NCBI GenBank assembly: GCA_033296885.1
Contig: MU863883.1
Coordinates: forward strand, 248,001-312,000
Source: Triangularia verruculosa
Lineage: Eukaryota; Ascomycota; Sordariomycetes; Sordariales; Podosporaceae
Length of the DNA stretch: 64,000 nucleotides
Direction of reading: 5' to 3'
The notes under the pieces are model-generated. The model was given only the letters and a program-made list of their open reading frames with translations. It did no database searches and had not been told where the DNA came from. The translations under genes and the position numbers were made by a program. Shown here in pieces: positions 23,498-34,274 of the stretch. How positions within the stretch are numbered: position 1 is the first letter of the stretch; every line of letters starts with the position of its first letter.

Positions 23498-24554
23498 GGC
23501 GGCAAGTATATTGTCAAGCGCACTCTTGTTCTCAGTCTTGAATCTCGAAATCTGAATCGCAATCCTCTGTCGCTGGCGGGGTTTAACCTGGAGAAGAGAA
23601 CTTTGTTGTTGGACAAGGCCTGCAGCCACTTCCGAAGGGATTGACTCCGAGTGGGTTGTTCGGGGGTGAGGAGGGACGGGGCTGAGTCGTCTGCGTTGCC
23701 CGGGTCTCAGTCGTGACGAGTTCCTCGGAGCGTGAGACAGCGGAAAATTATGTCAAAACAAATGGTAACGAGGGGATGCGACGTGCGTGTCAGCGGCCGA
23801 CGGCAAGAATGTAAATTGAAGTAGTGAGGGCTACTCCGTACAGAAAAGCAAAGGGAGGCCCAGCAGGGAAAAGGAGACCAAAAGACCCTTCGTGTTGGCC
23901 CCCCGTTGGGTTCGTCTCCCCGGACCACTCCTAGTCTTGGCGAACGCAGGCACCGCTGTCTCAGCCCATCAGCCTATATTCTTTCATCCACCGCACTGTG
24001 GCACTTCAGCCCGTGATATTTCAAGGCTTTGGATACAAATATATCATCCTGTCTCGTGGTCAAGAAGCAGACGGATGCCTGCATATTGAGTGCAGACTGC
24101 AAAGAATCCCTGCCTTTTCTCTCCACTGTTTATCTGCCCTGCATATTTCCAAAGCCAAGATGACGTGCTGCTTCCAGGCTGCCCGCCCTGTGATTTCAGG
24201 ACGCTCCTAATTTTAGCGGGCTGTTCCTTCCGAGTGGTTCAGGTTCCTGGCGCCGCGCAAACCTTATGTGAGCAAAGCTAGCGGCCGGCAGTCGACGCCA
24301 GCTGTCTTTCACCAGTGCTGCAGCACAACCCCCGGACCACGCCACTCTGCAGCGACCCGTTCATCTGAGCAAGGGCTTTTTCAATTCTGCCGAAAAGTTT
24401 CAAGGCGGTGTGATTTTTCCAAGACGGCGGTATCACCAAGCTCATTCACGAAACAAGCATCAAAGATCGCCGTCCACTTCTGCCGCCGTTTCGCTTTACG
24501 GAATAAGTTGGCTCTAACAATTAAACGGTTTCATTCTGCGAATTTACCGTCAAT
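23498..24554. promoter_or_regulatory. Csi2-like/FCF1 divergent intergenic region
   Basis: A 1.06-kb divergent promoter region. It includes the long CT-rich leader before FCF1 (about 24430-24550). The upstream in-frame extension of the Csi2-like frame (to 23629) and open frames such as 24268-24789 are not considered coding. No distinct element was recognised. Confidence 0.4.
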
Positions 24555-25351
24555 ATGGGTGGTAAGTATATTCAACTCACGATCGTCACATCTTACTAAT
24601 CGCATGGGAATAGTCGCAAAGAAGGTCCGCGAGTTCCGCATGAAGCGTGTCATCGGCAAGAGCGATGACAGGAGGAAAACAGAGGCCGACAAGAAGAAGC
24701 AGTTGGAGATCCAGAAAAAGGAGAAGGAGGCAGTCCGAGAGATTCCTGTGAGTGCTGGCTCCCCGTATCGACCTATGATTGGGCAATAACTGACTATACC
24801 AGGCTATGCCGTCGGCCATGTTCTTTGACTTCAATGAGGCGCTCGTTCCTCCATATCAAATCCTGGTCGATACCAACTTCTTGAGCAGATCCATCCAGGC
24901 CAAATTGCCACTTCTGGAGTCTGCTATGGATGCCCTGTACGCGTCCGTCAACATTATCATCACGGACTGCGTGATGGCAGAACTTGAGAAGCTGGGCCCC
25001 AAGTACCGCATGGCCCTGATGATTGCTCGTGATGAAAGATGGACGAGGCTCACCTGCGACCACAAGGGAACCTATGCTGATGACGTGAGGACCCCGATTC
25101 TTCTTTTCAATGCGCTCAACTGCTAACTAGACCTAGTGTATTGTCGACCGTGTTCAAAAGCACCGTGTTTACGTTGTAGCGAGTAAGTGGACTTAGTGTT
25201 CAGTGGTGCTCGACTGGACTTGAACTGACAGCTGGTAGCAAACGATCGTGATCTCAAGCGAAGACTCCGCAAGATCCCAGGCGTTCCGCTCCTCGGCGTA
25301 CAGAAGGGCAAATATGCCATCGAGCGCCTTCCCGGTGCCCCGGCTACCTGA
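24555..25351 (+). CDS. FCF1: FCF1-like rRNA-processing PIN-domain protein (SSU processome)
   Basis: Fcf1 is a nucleolar component of the small-subunit processome, needed for early 18S rRNA cleavages. Five exons (24555-24561, 24614-24747, 24803-25084, 25137-25182, 25239-25351) give 193 residues, against 189 in yeast. The first exon is just 7 nt (ATG GGT G), and splicing gives MGVAKKVREFRMKRVI. A basic N-terminal helix is followed by the PIN domain: PPYQILVDTNF with the first acidic residue, the acidic residue of ITDCVMAEL, KGTYADDCIVDRV, and VVATNDRDLKRRLRKIPGVP. Every junction keeps frame and reproduces the family sequence. For the third intron the second of two nearby TAGs (25134-25136) gives the conserved DDCIVD; the fourth intron likewise uses the downstream TAG. 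Confidence 0.95.
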
Positions 25352-26869
25352 GTTTGAGGTTTATGGCGAAGCAGTCACATAAAGAGACGTCGGCCAAGTC
25401 GCGGCGCATGGTTCAGAATTCGGACTGCTTGCTATCTGTTTGCTTCAGCAGTGATTTCTCGGACCAGCGACTCTGGCCTAATTGCGCTCTTACGACAGAA
25501 GATATGGATTCCCGGAAATATCCAATATGATGATTGTGCGGAGAGGGCATGTGGCGGCAACCACGGCGATGGACGATCTGAAAGAGGCACTGAGAGGCTT
25601 TGACAAGATAGGAGGCAGGGGAATTTTGTCGCGAAGACCGTTCAGAACTTATCTACATGATACCTTCTGTTTTTTTACCGGAGTTCAGGATTAGGAAAAT
25701 GGGCAATATGCATCGGTTGGGAGCAATGGTGGTAATCATTGGGACCGGGTCTGAAGAGTCGGGCAAAGTCCTCAATACATCGTTCTTATCTTTAACGATA
25801 TCATTGATAAGCCTTATTAGTGCTCGGTGACTGGCTAGGTTGATCCCACACACCACTCACACAACCTCTATCGAATCAGAAGGGCAAAAGGCGGAATGCG
25901 GCTCTCGGTGGGGTAAATTTCCTCAGCAAGAGATCATAGAAATCCCGGTTCGTATGAGGGCTGTGGTGCTGCAAGTTTGATGTCAGATAGCTCGTCAAAG
26001 TTGGCAAGTATCACATCCTAAGCCGGCGAGAACTATCCCAAATAAATGTACTGTCTGGTTATCGCCAAGAGGACGTAGAGCCAACAGCCGCTTCTCAGCA
26101 GACGCCCGCCTTGCATATATAACATACATAGCTTTATACCAGTAGCGGTAAGGTCGAGTTTTCCATCTCACTCGACCATCTGTTTCCTTACATGTTTGAC
26201 AGAAAGCGAAGAAAGATATATCTGAGAAGTCGGGATATTGAATCCCCTTGAACTTCCCATCTCCGAGCCCTGTCTTTTACATCTCACAAGCTGTTTGAAC
26301 AAATGCAGCGATATAATCATTCGATCCGCCAACTAATCGTTCCGTTATCACGGATTTAGAGACCTCAATGCTGTGTCTGGAATACTTTTTTTACTTACCG
26401 TAAACAGACACAAGAGTCAGCAGCACGATAACAGCCCTACCTACTTACTTTGGCCTTCAAGCAGCAGGTTAGAAATGAAGTGGGATTCTCCTATCTTGCG
26501 GTCCATGTGGGACGAGTAAGCAGAAATGTATGTTTAATTCCTCTATTTGTCTATATTCTTTTGCTCTAGATTGTTGGGAATTGGATTATGAACCGGATTT
26601 GATATCTCGTCTTGATATCTCGTCTGCCCAATCCTAGATCTGTTTTCATACTTCATGGCACCCACTGCAAAGTCTTACTTACCTAAACGAGATGTGATAA
26701 TGCGTACATGTATCTTCGGGCTGTGTGGTCTCCAACCTGTCCGATCTGCTCAACCCATGCAGCATACATAGGTCTTTGTACCATCCCCCCAAACGTAGTC
26801 CCCTCGGCCTACGGTTGAGAGGTTAAAGTTCACTGCACCTGAAAGAACTAACCAGGGATTCGGACATGC
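25352..26869. other. Gene-poor stretch downstream of FCF1
   Basis: About 1.5 kb with no gene I can support on either strand. It is moderately A/T-rich, with scattered short open frames (25482-25694 plus, 25653-25856 minus) of no recognisable content. It contains a 13-bp direct tandem duplication (26599-26624). It borders a decayed transcription-factor relic and may be part of the same degenerate region. Confidence 0.4.
26599..26624. repeat. 13-bp tandem duplication (ttgatatctcgtc x2)
   Basis: Two exact adjacent copies at 26599-26611 and 26612-26624. They lie in non-coding sequence just upstream of the transcription-factor relic. The origin is most simply replication slippage. Confidence 0.85.
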
Positions 26870-27375
26870 CCCGATGACCCGGTTCCATGAGTATCGTGCT
26901 GCTGCTCTTTGGGCTCTGGTGGACGGGCATGTTCTCGTCTCCGGGCGTGTCAACGAAACAACTATTCCTTGTATACATTGAGTCCGAGTTTCTCATCAAC
27001 CGGATTTGACAGATAACTTGCTACCTCCTCATTTCCCTCTGTGCCAGGTTGATACTGAGGATGGGCCTCCATCGTGACCCCGAAAAGTTCCCAACATCTC
27101 TCCGTTTGATGGATAAATGAGGCAGAGGTTATGGAATATAGTCTGCCAGTTCGACTAGCTCGTCTCCTTCCTTATCGGCCTCCCAAGTATGGTGCACAGC
27201 ATCGAAGGCGACACCGCGCTGCCCAGGCACTTCTTCGACAACAACTTGAGCAAGGACTGTCTCCGGTTGTCTCCTTCCCGACCCAAGATCGAGTATACCA
27301 TGCTGACATACCCGAATTGGAAGATGACCATGCTGAGAACGATTGATGCCAAAGAAGCAGTAGAGAAAAGGTAAA
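26870..27375 (+). pseudogene. Relic of fungal-specific (Fungal_trans) transcription factor
   Basis: Broken fragments of the middle homology domain of a Zn2Cys6-type regulator are spread over three reading stretches. Near 26874 one frame gives FHEYRAAALWALVDGHV. From 26968 another gives LVYIESEFLINR, a TGA stop (27007-27009), then YLLISLCARLILRMGLHRDP and a second stop at 27118-27120. From 27117 a shifted frame gives RLWNIVCQFD, a TAG stop (27156-27158), then LVSFLIGLPSMV, DTALPRHFFDNN, LSPSRPKIEYTML. These are characteristic family motifs in the right order. At least three stops and two frame shifts rule out a working protein unless several introns are hidden. I could not find an N-terminal Zn2Cys6 cluster or the C terminus. 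The donor family was not identified more precisely. Confidence 0.7.
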
Positions 27376-29358
27376 CATCTCGCGCCTGAGCACCAGCGTC
27401 AAGATCGACAGGTGTACCTGTGAGTCGAGGTCTCGTGGCATAATACCCTACAAAGCCACGAGCCTCTGTCCGTCAGCAGTCCCTCCATGGCCGATATGTT
27501 ATGAGACTTCCACTCCTAAGGACGAAACCACTTTTCGTCCCAGCCAGGCAGCCGCTGACACGTTTGACGTAGATGAACGCTGGGACGCCGGGCGCAGTCC
27601 AGAAGAACACCACATGATGGACATGCGGCAGCCCCTGACGCGGCAAGATCTCATACCTGCTGCGTCTGTAGCTGAACCACAAAACGGCTTCGATGCTCGA
27701 TGGCTCAATCTGGGGATGGGAATGGACCAGACGGGCTGGGTACGTGTAACACTCCTTCTTCCCACTCTCCTGCCCTCAGCTCCCCGCATTCCGGCCGACA
27801 TTATTGTCGTTCGAGTGAAAGAGACTCGTACTTGAGCTCGACAGCTTGTCGTCCAGAGTGTTCCGGAATGGACTTCGATAGAGCCAAGAAGTTGTATCTG
27901 GGCCGTCCTATTTCCATATTCCCAACAACTTCACGGGACCACCCTGGCGGTGCAGCAATCGTCATCAAAAACATGTTCGCGTGACGCGGGATGTCTACTT
28001 TATCGAGTCTGGACCAGAGTCGACGGCCACAAGCGCTGTGGAGCCAGGTTGCTGTATCGCAGAAACATGCCTTTGGGATGTGCCGAATGCGGAGCTCATC
28101 CCAGCTTCCGGAAGCCCTTGGCTGACAGCCTTCGATGCCAGGACGCTATCCGCAGGGGGATTTTTATCTTCCCCACGATTCGGTGCCCCTCTCCCAGTGC
28201 TGGAGAGTCGAATTGCGGGGGAAAAGAGGATCACCAGGGCTTGGGTGCTTGCCCGTTGACAGCTTCTAGGAGGGTTGCCCAGGCTCGGCAGCCTCCCAAG
28301 ACACGCACACCAGTCGTCGGACCGTGTCGAGTTTCTAGAAGAGGTCAGCCGAACCACGGACCCCTGCGTCTGCGTCTGTCCTGCGTCTGAGTGGTGAGAA
28401 ATGATGTAAGTGGTGAGTGGTGTAACGCCTGTTTGTCAGATGAATTGCAACATCATCTGCTCCGCGGAGATATGCGCTCTTCCAATTGCCCTGTGGCACA
28501 CAAACCCAACTGGGAGCTGTGCTTGCCCCAGACCGGCCTTAGCGGCGCATATTGTACGTAATTGAAAAGGAAGGCCACGCCCGGATTCGAGCCTTTTTTG
28601 ACGTTCAACGACCGAACATTGCTCCCAAACAGCATCCAACCCATCACAGTGCACGGCTTGGATCACACCCCCAGCTCCATGGACACCTATTGACGAACCC
28701 GGCACCGAGAGACGACAGGACCTGGCTAGGATTCGTACAACACAACAACGAGAGACAGCATGAGAGGTTAGCGGGGGTTGAAGTGCTGGATATTGGATGA
28801 ATTCGCCGTGGATGATAATGACCTGTGCCCAACCAGCGGTTCAGATGACTGCTCGTGCGGCACGGGGGCTTTCGTTCGTTCGCGGACGCCAGGGGCGCCA
28901 AGATGTAATTGCTAAGGGAATGCCTTTTTGGGGTCTCAATAGGAAGGTATCAGGTAAGAGTAACCTCTAGCTGCAGCGGAAACTGGAGCCTGCCAGGCCG
29001 GATGCCCAGACGGCCGTCGATGGGGGAGAGATTTTGACGAAGAAAAAATGTTTTCCCAGGTGTGGAAAACAGCCAGTGGCCGTTATCTCCAGCTGGCAGA
29101 GAAGCGCCTATCAGATGGTGAACTTTGGTCAGTATCAGACGTATCTATCGTATCAATCAGCAAATGCCGAAAGCGGATTCCTCTTTGAGCCAGCTTATGC
29201 TCGCCTTGAATTCCACCGAAGATTGCCATTGGAAAGACGATAAGATTTACTATCAGCCATTACGCTGCTTGTACGACAGCCTCTCCCGCCGCCCGGCAGC
29301 ATACAAGACAAAAAAAGTACTGTGCTAACAGACCGGTCCGGCTGATGTTGGCTTTTAC

Positions 29359-30366
29359 ATGCAACCTGTGCCTCGTGCCCTGATGCGTTACCTTATCTCT
29401 GCTCCGCCCTCCCATCCCTGCCATGTACACTATGCATACACTATGAACAGGCTACGGACATTTCTCGCTGCCCCGGATCATCATGGCCATCGTCATCCAG
29501 CCTGGGTGGGCTGTCCATCACGGCCCCTTCCCAGACCCCTGGAATCTGTGACAAACAGCCTTCCGCTGCTGGCTGTCTATTGCAACATCACCAGTCTCGA
29601 ACAGTCTGCTTGCCCACTCTGCCCACGCTTTGCTGTCCAACCAGGCCCTCGGAGCCTATCATGGCCATGGCTGGCAATATCTGGAATGTTCAATATCGGG
29701 CCATTGAGCGAGGTGGACGATGAAGCGTGCCCTGGACTAGGTGACTCGCTGTACCCGATTGGCCGGCACTCACCGCGTCAACAGCAGTGTTTTTCTCTGT
29801 TCGTCCTGCTGAGTTCTTTGCTGTGGGCACGGTGGGTGTCGACAAGTCTCTCGCCCCATTCCCCCCATGGAACGATGTCTTTAGCACTGAAAACAAGACT
29901 CTTGCAAGTGGGGAGATCGGGCCCGCAACGACGGCCAGGGCCCTTTGTTGGCCTGCCGCATTGCGCAAGGAGCTCCCTGTCATTGAAACGGCGGTGCCAG
30001 TGTCCAACGATGCCCGCATGGGACATGCCGTCGTCTTCATCACGAAGCCCGTCATGTGGTCAGTCCCAGAGCAACGTTGGCATTGAGCAGAGCTTTGCGA
30101 TTCCTGTTATCTCTCGAGTCATCCTTCACCTGGGACCCAAGCCCCTATCTCGGGCCCTGGATAAGGATGAAAAGCATAAGCTGAGGCACACCCTCCCAGT
30201 TGATCTGCTCTCGGGTGGCACCCTCCGTCTTCGCCTTCCTGCCTGCCAGTCTCTGCCTGTGGTCCGTTCTCCCCCCTTCGTCCTGTCTTTCTTTCCTACC
30301 CTACTGATTATCTTTATCGTTTATCAGTGCCCCTGTCTGCCCCGCAATCGGGAAGAACCCCACTAA
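29359..30366 (+). other. Dubious 335-codon open frame upstream of NMR1-like gene
   Basis: An uninterrupted frame beginning MQPVPRALMRYL. Its composition is Pro/Ser/Arg/Cys/His-rich, with no signal peptide, no domain and no recognisable similarity. It ends in a hydrophobic patch (FVLSFFPTLLIIFIVYQC). It overlaps the GATA-motif cluster and could be a long upstream open frame or chance openness in GC-rich leader sequence. I do not claim it as a gene. Confidence 0.15.
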
Positions 30367-30377
30367 CAGATAACCAC
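30308..30377. promoter_or_regulatory. GATA-factor site cluster upstream of NMR1-like gene
   Basis: On the minus strand AGATAA (30308-30313), CGATAA (30314-30319) and TGATAA (30321-30326) are packed into 19 bp. A plus-strand AGATAA (30368-30373) is close by, and TGATAG lies further down at 30672-30677. All match HGATAR, the AreA/NIT2 consensus. They lie about 450-515 bp before the NMR1-like start. Binding is inferred from the consensus only. Confidence 0.4.
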
Positions 30378-30822
30378 GCCCAGAATAATACGCCATCGAC
30401 ACTGAGCTTGACCTGTGCCTCGTGTGCGACGCGACACCAAGCTATCCGTCAGGGTTCACAAGACAAGGAAGCAGTGTCTCTGCGGTCAGAAAATCACAAC
30501 AAAACTTCTCTCCTGTCTGCGCAACAGTTCTGCTTACCTCTGAGCACCGCCTTCAAGCACCCTCCCTGAAGCGCCGCCTCCCGCCTTCACCGCTGCTGCT
30601 GGGCCGTTTGGGGCGCATGCCCGAGCGAGTTACCTGCGCCAATCTGATGTCCTTTATCACTGGTGATATACTGATAGCACTTCATCCAAAATCGCTGCGC
30701 CAGAGACGCCCAACCCGCCGCCGTCTGCCTTGAAAGATTCCGAGGAAGATAAATCGAGGAGCTTGGTCATCCAAATTCAAAAGGAACACATTTTTCCTTT
30801 CGACACAGTACACAGTTTCAAC

Positions 30823-32328
30823 ATGACGGTAGAACTGCACTCAGACCTCGCCTACAGGCCGGCACCGGCGCCGAGGGAAATCAGGATCAACACCCATACC
30901 CAAGCCGAGATGGAGAGACGACACAAGCATTCCAGATCATCCTACTCCGAAGGCTCGCCTCTCATGTCCAGAAATAATTCTCTGACCTGGCGTCCGGCCA
31001 AGAGACCTTTGACCACTCCCGATAAGACTATCGCCGTTATCAATGCTGCCGGCAGACAAGCTGCTTCCTTCATCCGGGTCGCCACAGCAGTCGGCTACCA
31101 TGTTCGGGCACAGCTGAGGAACCTCGAAGGCGTGATAGCTACCGAGGTGGCTACTAACCCGAATGTGACCATTCTTATAGGAGAGTTGTACACCAAGGAA
31201 AAGAGCAGACCCGGCGAGCATGCGCAGATTGACGTCTCTAAGAACGGCCCTATCTCCGGCATCGGCGTCAATCACGGCCTGATCAAGGATCTCTTCCGGG
31301 GCACCCAGCTCGCCTTTATCAACACCACATTTTATGGCGATGAGAATCTAATCGGCGAAGCTCTCGCTGACGCCGCCAAGGCGGCGGGTGTTCAGCATTA
31401 TGTTTATTCTTCCATGCCGGATCACCACACTTACAACAAAGATTGGCCATCACTGCCCTTGTGGTCATCGAAGCACCAGGTCGAGGAATATGTAAGAAAA
31501 ATTGGCCTGCCGGCAACCTTTGTTTACACTGGTATCTATAACAACAACTTTACCTCGCTGCCGTACCCCCTATTTTGCACTGCACTGCAAAAAGATGGCT
31601 CTTTTGTATGGCAAGCGCCTTTCCACCCAGATGCCAAGCTTCCTTGGCTTGATGCGGAGCATGACGTGGGGCCAGCCGTCCTTCAGATATTCAAAGACGG
31701 CGTGAAGAAGTGGGGAGGCGGCAAGCGCATCGCCCTCGCCTACGAAATGCTTACCCCCAGGGAGGCATGCCGCCATTTCGCGAAGGGTGTTGGGCGCCCA
31801 GTACGCTACGTGCGGGGCCCAATCGAAGTCACGGTCCCCATCCCTGAGGGTTATCGGTGCCAGCTGGAGGCTCTGGAGACACTCTTCACACTCGGAGGCG
31901 ATGACCCGAAGAAGCAGCCTCCTTACTTTGGCGATCTCGAGCTCGAAAATGACTGCCCAAAGACTGCCCTTGAACTCTGGGAAGGCCCACGGGGCTTGGA
32001 GGAATATGCACGCGAAGTTTTTCCCCTGGAGGAGCATGCGAATGGTCTGACGTGGATGCTGGAGGATGAAGAGGAAGGGGAGACCGAGCCTGAGAACAAC
32101 GGCAATGGCAACGGCAACGACTACGGCGTCAGGAGCAATCACCAACCAGAAGAGAAACACACAAATGGGGACCACAACCATCACCAAAACGGAGGCTCAG
32201 CGCCCCGGAATGGAGAATATCATCACCAAAATGGAGACGCGCACAGTGACTCGGAAGATGACGATGATGACGACGAAGGTTTAGTGATGCGGGGCCCAAA
32301 ACGGGAGGATGAAGGGTGGCTTGCATAG
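30823..32328 (+). CDS. nmr1: NMR1/NmrA-type nitrogen metabolite repression regulator
   Basis: NMR1/NmrA proteins bind NAD(P) through a Rossmann fold and restrain the GATA activator NIT2/AreA when preferred nitrogen is present. The gene is a single exon of 501 residues; 30823 is the first ATG (the frame is open upstream, but only with TTG). A basic disordered N terminus is followed by TTPDKTIAVINAAGRQAAS (residues ~64-82), the altered dinucleotide-binding motif of this family. Further family motifs are LAFINTT, VQHYVYSSMPDH, GLPATFVYTGIYNNNFTSLP and LPWLDAEHDVGPAVLQIFKDG. A ~17-residue Gly/Ser-containing insertion precedes the LIKDLF helix compared with the short NMR1 loop as I remember it. 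The C-terminal ~75 residues are Asn/Gly/His/Asp-rich and acidic. A GATA-site cluster upstream suggests control by its own target. Confidence 0.9.
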   Translation: MTVELHSDLAYRPAPAPREIRINTHTQAEMERRHKHSRSSYSEGSPLMSRNNSLTWRPAKRPLTTPDKTIAVINAAGRQAASFIRVATAVGYHVRAQLRNLEGVIATEVATNPNVTILIGELYTKEKSRPGEHAQIDVSKNGPISGIGVNHGLIKDLFRGTQLAFINTTFYGDENLIGEALADAAKAAGVQHYVYSSMPDHHTYNKDWPSLPLWSSKHQVEEYVRKIGLPATFVYTGIYNNNFTSLPYPLFCTALQKDGSFVWQAPFHPDAKLPWLDAEHDVGPAVLQIFKDGVKKWGGGKRIALAYEMLTPREACRHFAKGVGRPVRYVRGPIEVTVPIPEGYRCQLEALETLFTLGGDDPKKQPPYFGDLELENDCPKTALELWEGPRGLEEYAREVFPLEEHANGLTWMLEDEEEGETEPENNGNGNGNDYGVRSNHQPEEKHTNGDHNHHQNGGSAPRNGEYHHQNGDAHSDSEDDDDDDEGLVMRGPKREDEGWLA

Positions 32329-34274
32329 GCGCAAGGCAGCTCTATCTCGAGCTATTTTTGGGGTCATCAACTTAAAGTTTTCTTAGTAGACCGTTCATAT
32401 CTCTCGTCCCGAGATTGAACTTACGCAACGGTTTCTCTCGGCACAACTGCCCTTATCAGCATCAAAGTCATCATGGCTGGAGCGAAGCGAGTCAAGGAGC
32501 ATGGTTTTGCGGAGCAGCGGGCGAAATTCTATTTCTTTCTCTCGACATGAAAAGTACAATTCAAATTCGGCGGTCGGGTTCAGTGTCGATTTGATCGGGG
32601 CGGCGTGCAGAGTTTGGTTGGGTTCATATGGGCTGCGGGGTTTTTTCTTCCTCTTCTCTCTTCACTTTGAACCTCTTTTCCTTTCCTTGTCATCAGACAA
32701 TAAAGTCATGTAAAAATGACTGGTGTTTCATTTCTCCAAGCTGTTGAGAGCCGGGTACTTCCTCTTTCTTTTTCCCTGCGTCTTACTCCCCTTTTCCCAC
32801 ATCTCGTATGTGCGTGTGTTCATATAGGCGTTCTTTGTTCTGGCTTCTCATCAACATCAAATACCAAATCGAGCTGGAAGGAGGGGTGGTGTCTAGGGTG
32901 GCTTTTCTTTTTATCTGGCTGGAGCTTTCATCATGGGGATGGAATAGGTTGTATGGTTGGGTGCTCGAAGGGCGAAGGGTTATCAAAAATGGGGGTTATT
33001 TAAAAGTAAAGCGAGCAAAACTCAACGTTTTTCTTTTCTAGCAATGAAAAATGGGGTAGGAAAGAGGTGGAATTGAAAGATCATGTATCTTGCTGCTTTG
33101 GTGGTTCCGAGTGATCACCTGAAAGGCGAACGATGAATCTACTTTGCACTTGAACTTGAGTAAGAAATGGTAGTCTAGGCAACCTCAGTTTGAGGCTTGG
33201 GAGATTGAACATATGATATAACTTTGCAAAATGGTCGACGCGTTCAAAGATAAAAAACCAGCTCAAACCCGCCAATCAAGCATCTACTCAGACCATTTGC
33301 TAGCGTACCGATTTCCAACACTTATCAGAGCAGGTAACCAAGGTACCTAACAACTCTCACATTTGGTCATCTCCCACAATATCGATATGGGCAAGTTTCT
33401 CCAAACACAACCAAGGGATTCATCTCCACATAATTAATCACTAACCATTGAACTCTCACATTAGAGCCGATAACCATCAGCAAGACTGATAGCACCGACA
33501 TCACTTTTATCTTTTGCTCTCACCTTAGCCAACCTCTTTCTCATACTCTCACCCAAACTCTCACCTTGACTTCCTTCAGACAACCCTCACATCGACTGCC
33601 GCCTCAACCCTTCACCAAGCCTGCTACTCATCCAGTTTTCTGGCGTCTAGGTTTCTCATCCAGGCTTTTCTCACGGTTTTCATCTTCTTGTGGGTACTGA
33701 GGGAAAAAGATCAAGGCAGACCTACCTATCTCGATCAAACTACCCTCCCATCCTCCCCCAACTACCCGAGTTTCGACGGGTTGCACAGGAATGATAAAGG
33801 AGGCGCGAGAATAGCACAACTCGCTTATCGAACAGGCTTTTATGTCGAGCAGAGTTAGAAGATCAGTCGATGAAGTTTTTGTGGTAGGTATGTTGCACAA
33901 CCCTAACCCTCATCGCAAACAATTGTCAAATCTTGATCTGGCGGCGGTGTTTACATCTGGACGTCTTTCGAGGTTAAACACGGACCGAGAAGATGGTGTG
34001 AGAAAACCGAGTTTGGAACATTCATGTGAATTAGGTATTATTCTTTTCAAAAGCCCAGCAGCACAGATGAGAATCCATCAGCATTTTCCCATGCCGCCGC
34101 TTCCGTTCTATCCAAGCCAACCCCCCAAATTCCATTATGTTCGATCCCAGATATACCCTTATGTCTAATATTTATATCTACTAGTACAAAGTTTATACAT
34201 CATTTTTCGCTTCGAAAAAAGAAAAAAACAAGATTTCGTTTGGCGCATATCCTCATACATTTTCTCTCCGACGT
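32329..34274. other. Convergent intergenic region between NMR1-like gene and ERG2
   Basis: A 1.95-kb gap between converging genes, A/T-richer than its surroundings. It should contain both 3' UTRs. Short open frames (32716-33003 plus, 33628-33900 minus, 33842-34168 plus) have no recognisable content. A short cccta-acccta-like stretch near 33901 is too brief to be a telomere remnant. No gene was seen. Confidence 0.4.

Larger units (their letters stand above)
27376..30822. other. Gene-poor upstream region of NMR1-like gene
   Basis: About 3.4 kb with no recognised gene. It includes many short open frames on both strands between 27470 and 28900 without domain content, possibly further decay of the relic. 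A 1-kb plus-strand open frame is described separately. A cluster of GATA-type sites is also described separately. The last 500 bp are CT-rich in places and lead to the NMR1-like start, so part of this is probably a long promoter and 5' leader. Confidence 0.4.

Noticed and set aside
33898..33916. Telomere-like ccctaaccct stretch
   Set aside because: Only about one and a half repeat units; occurs by chance.
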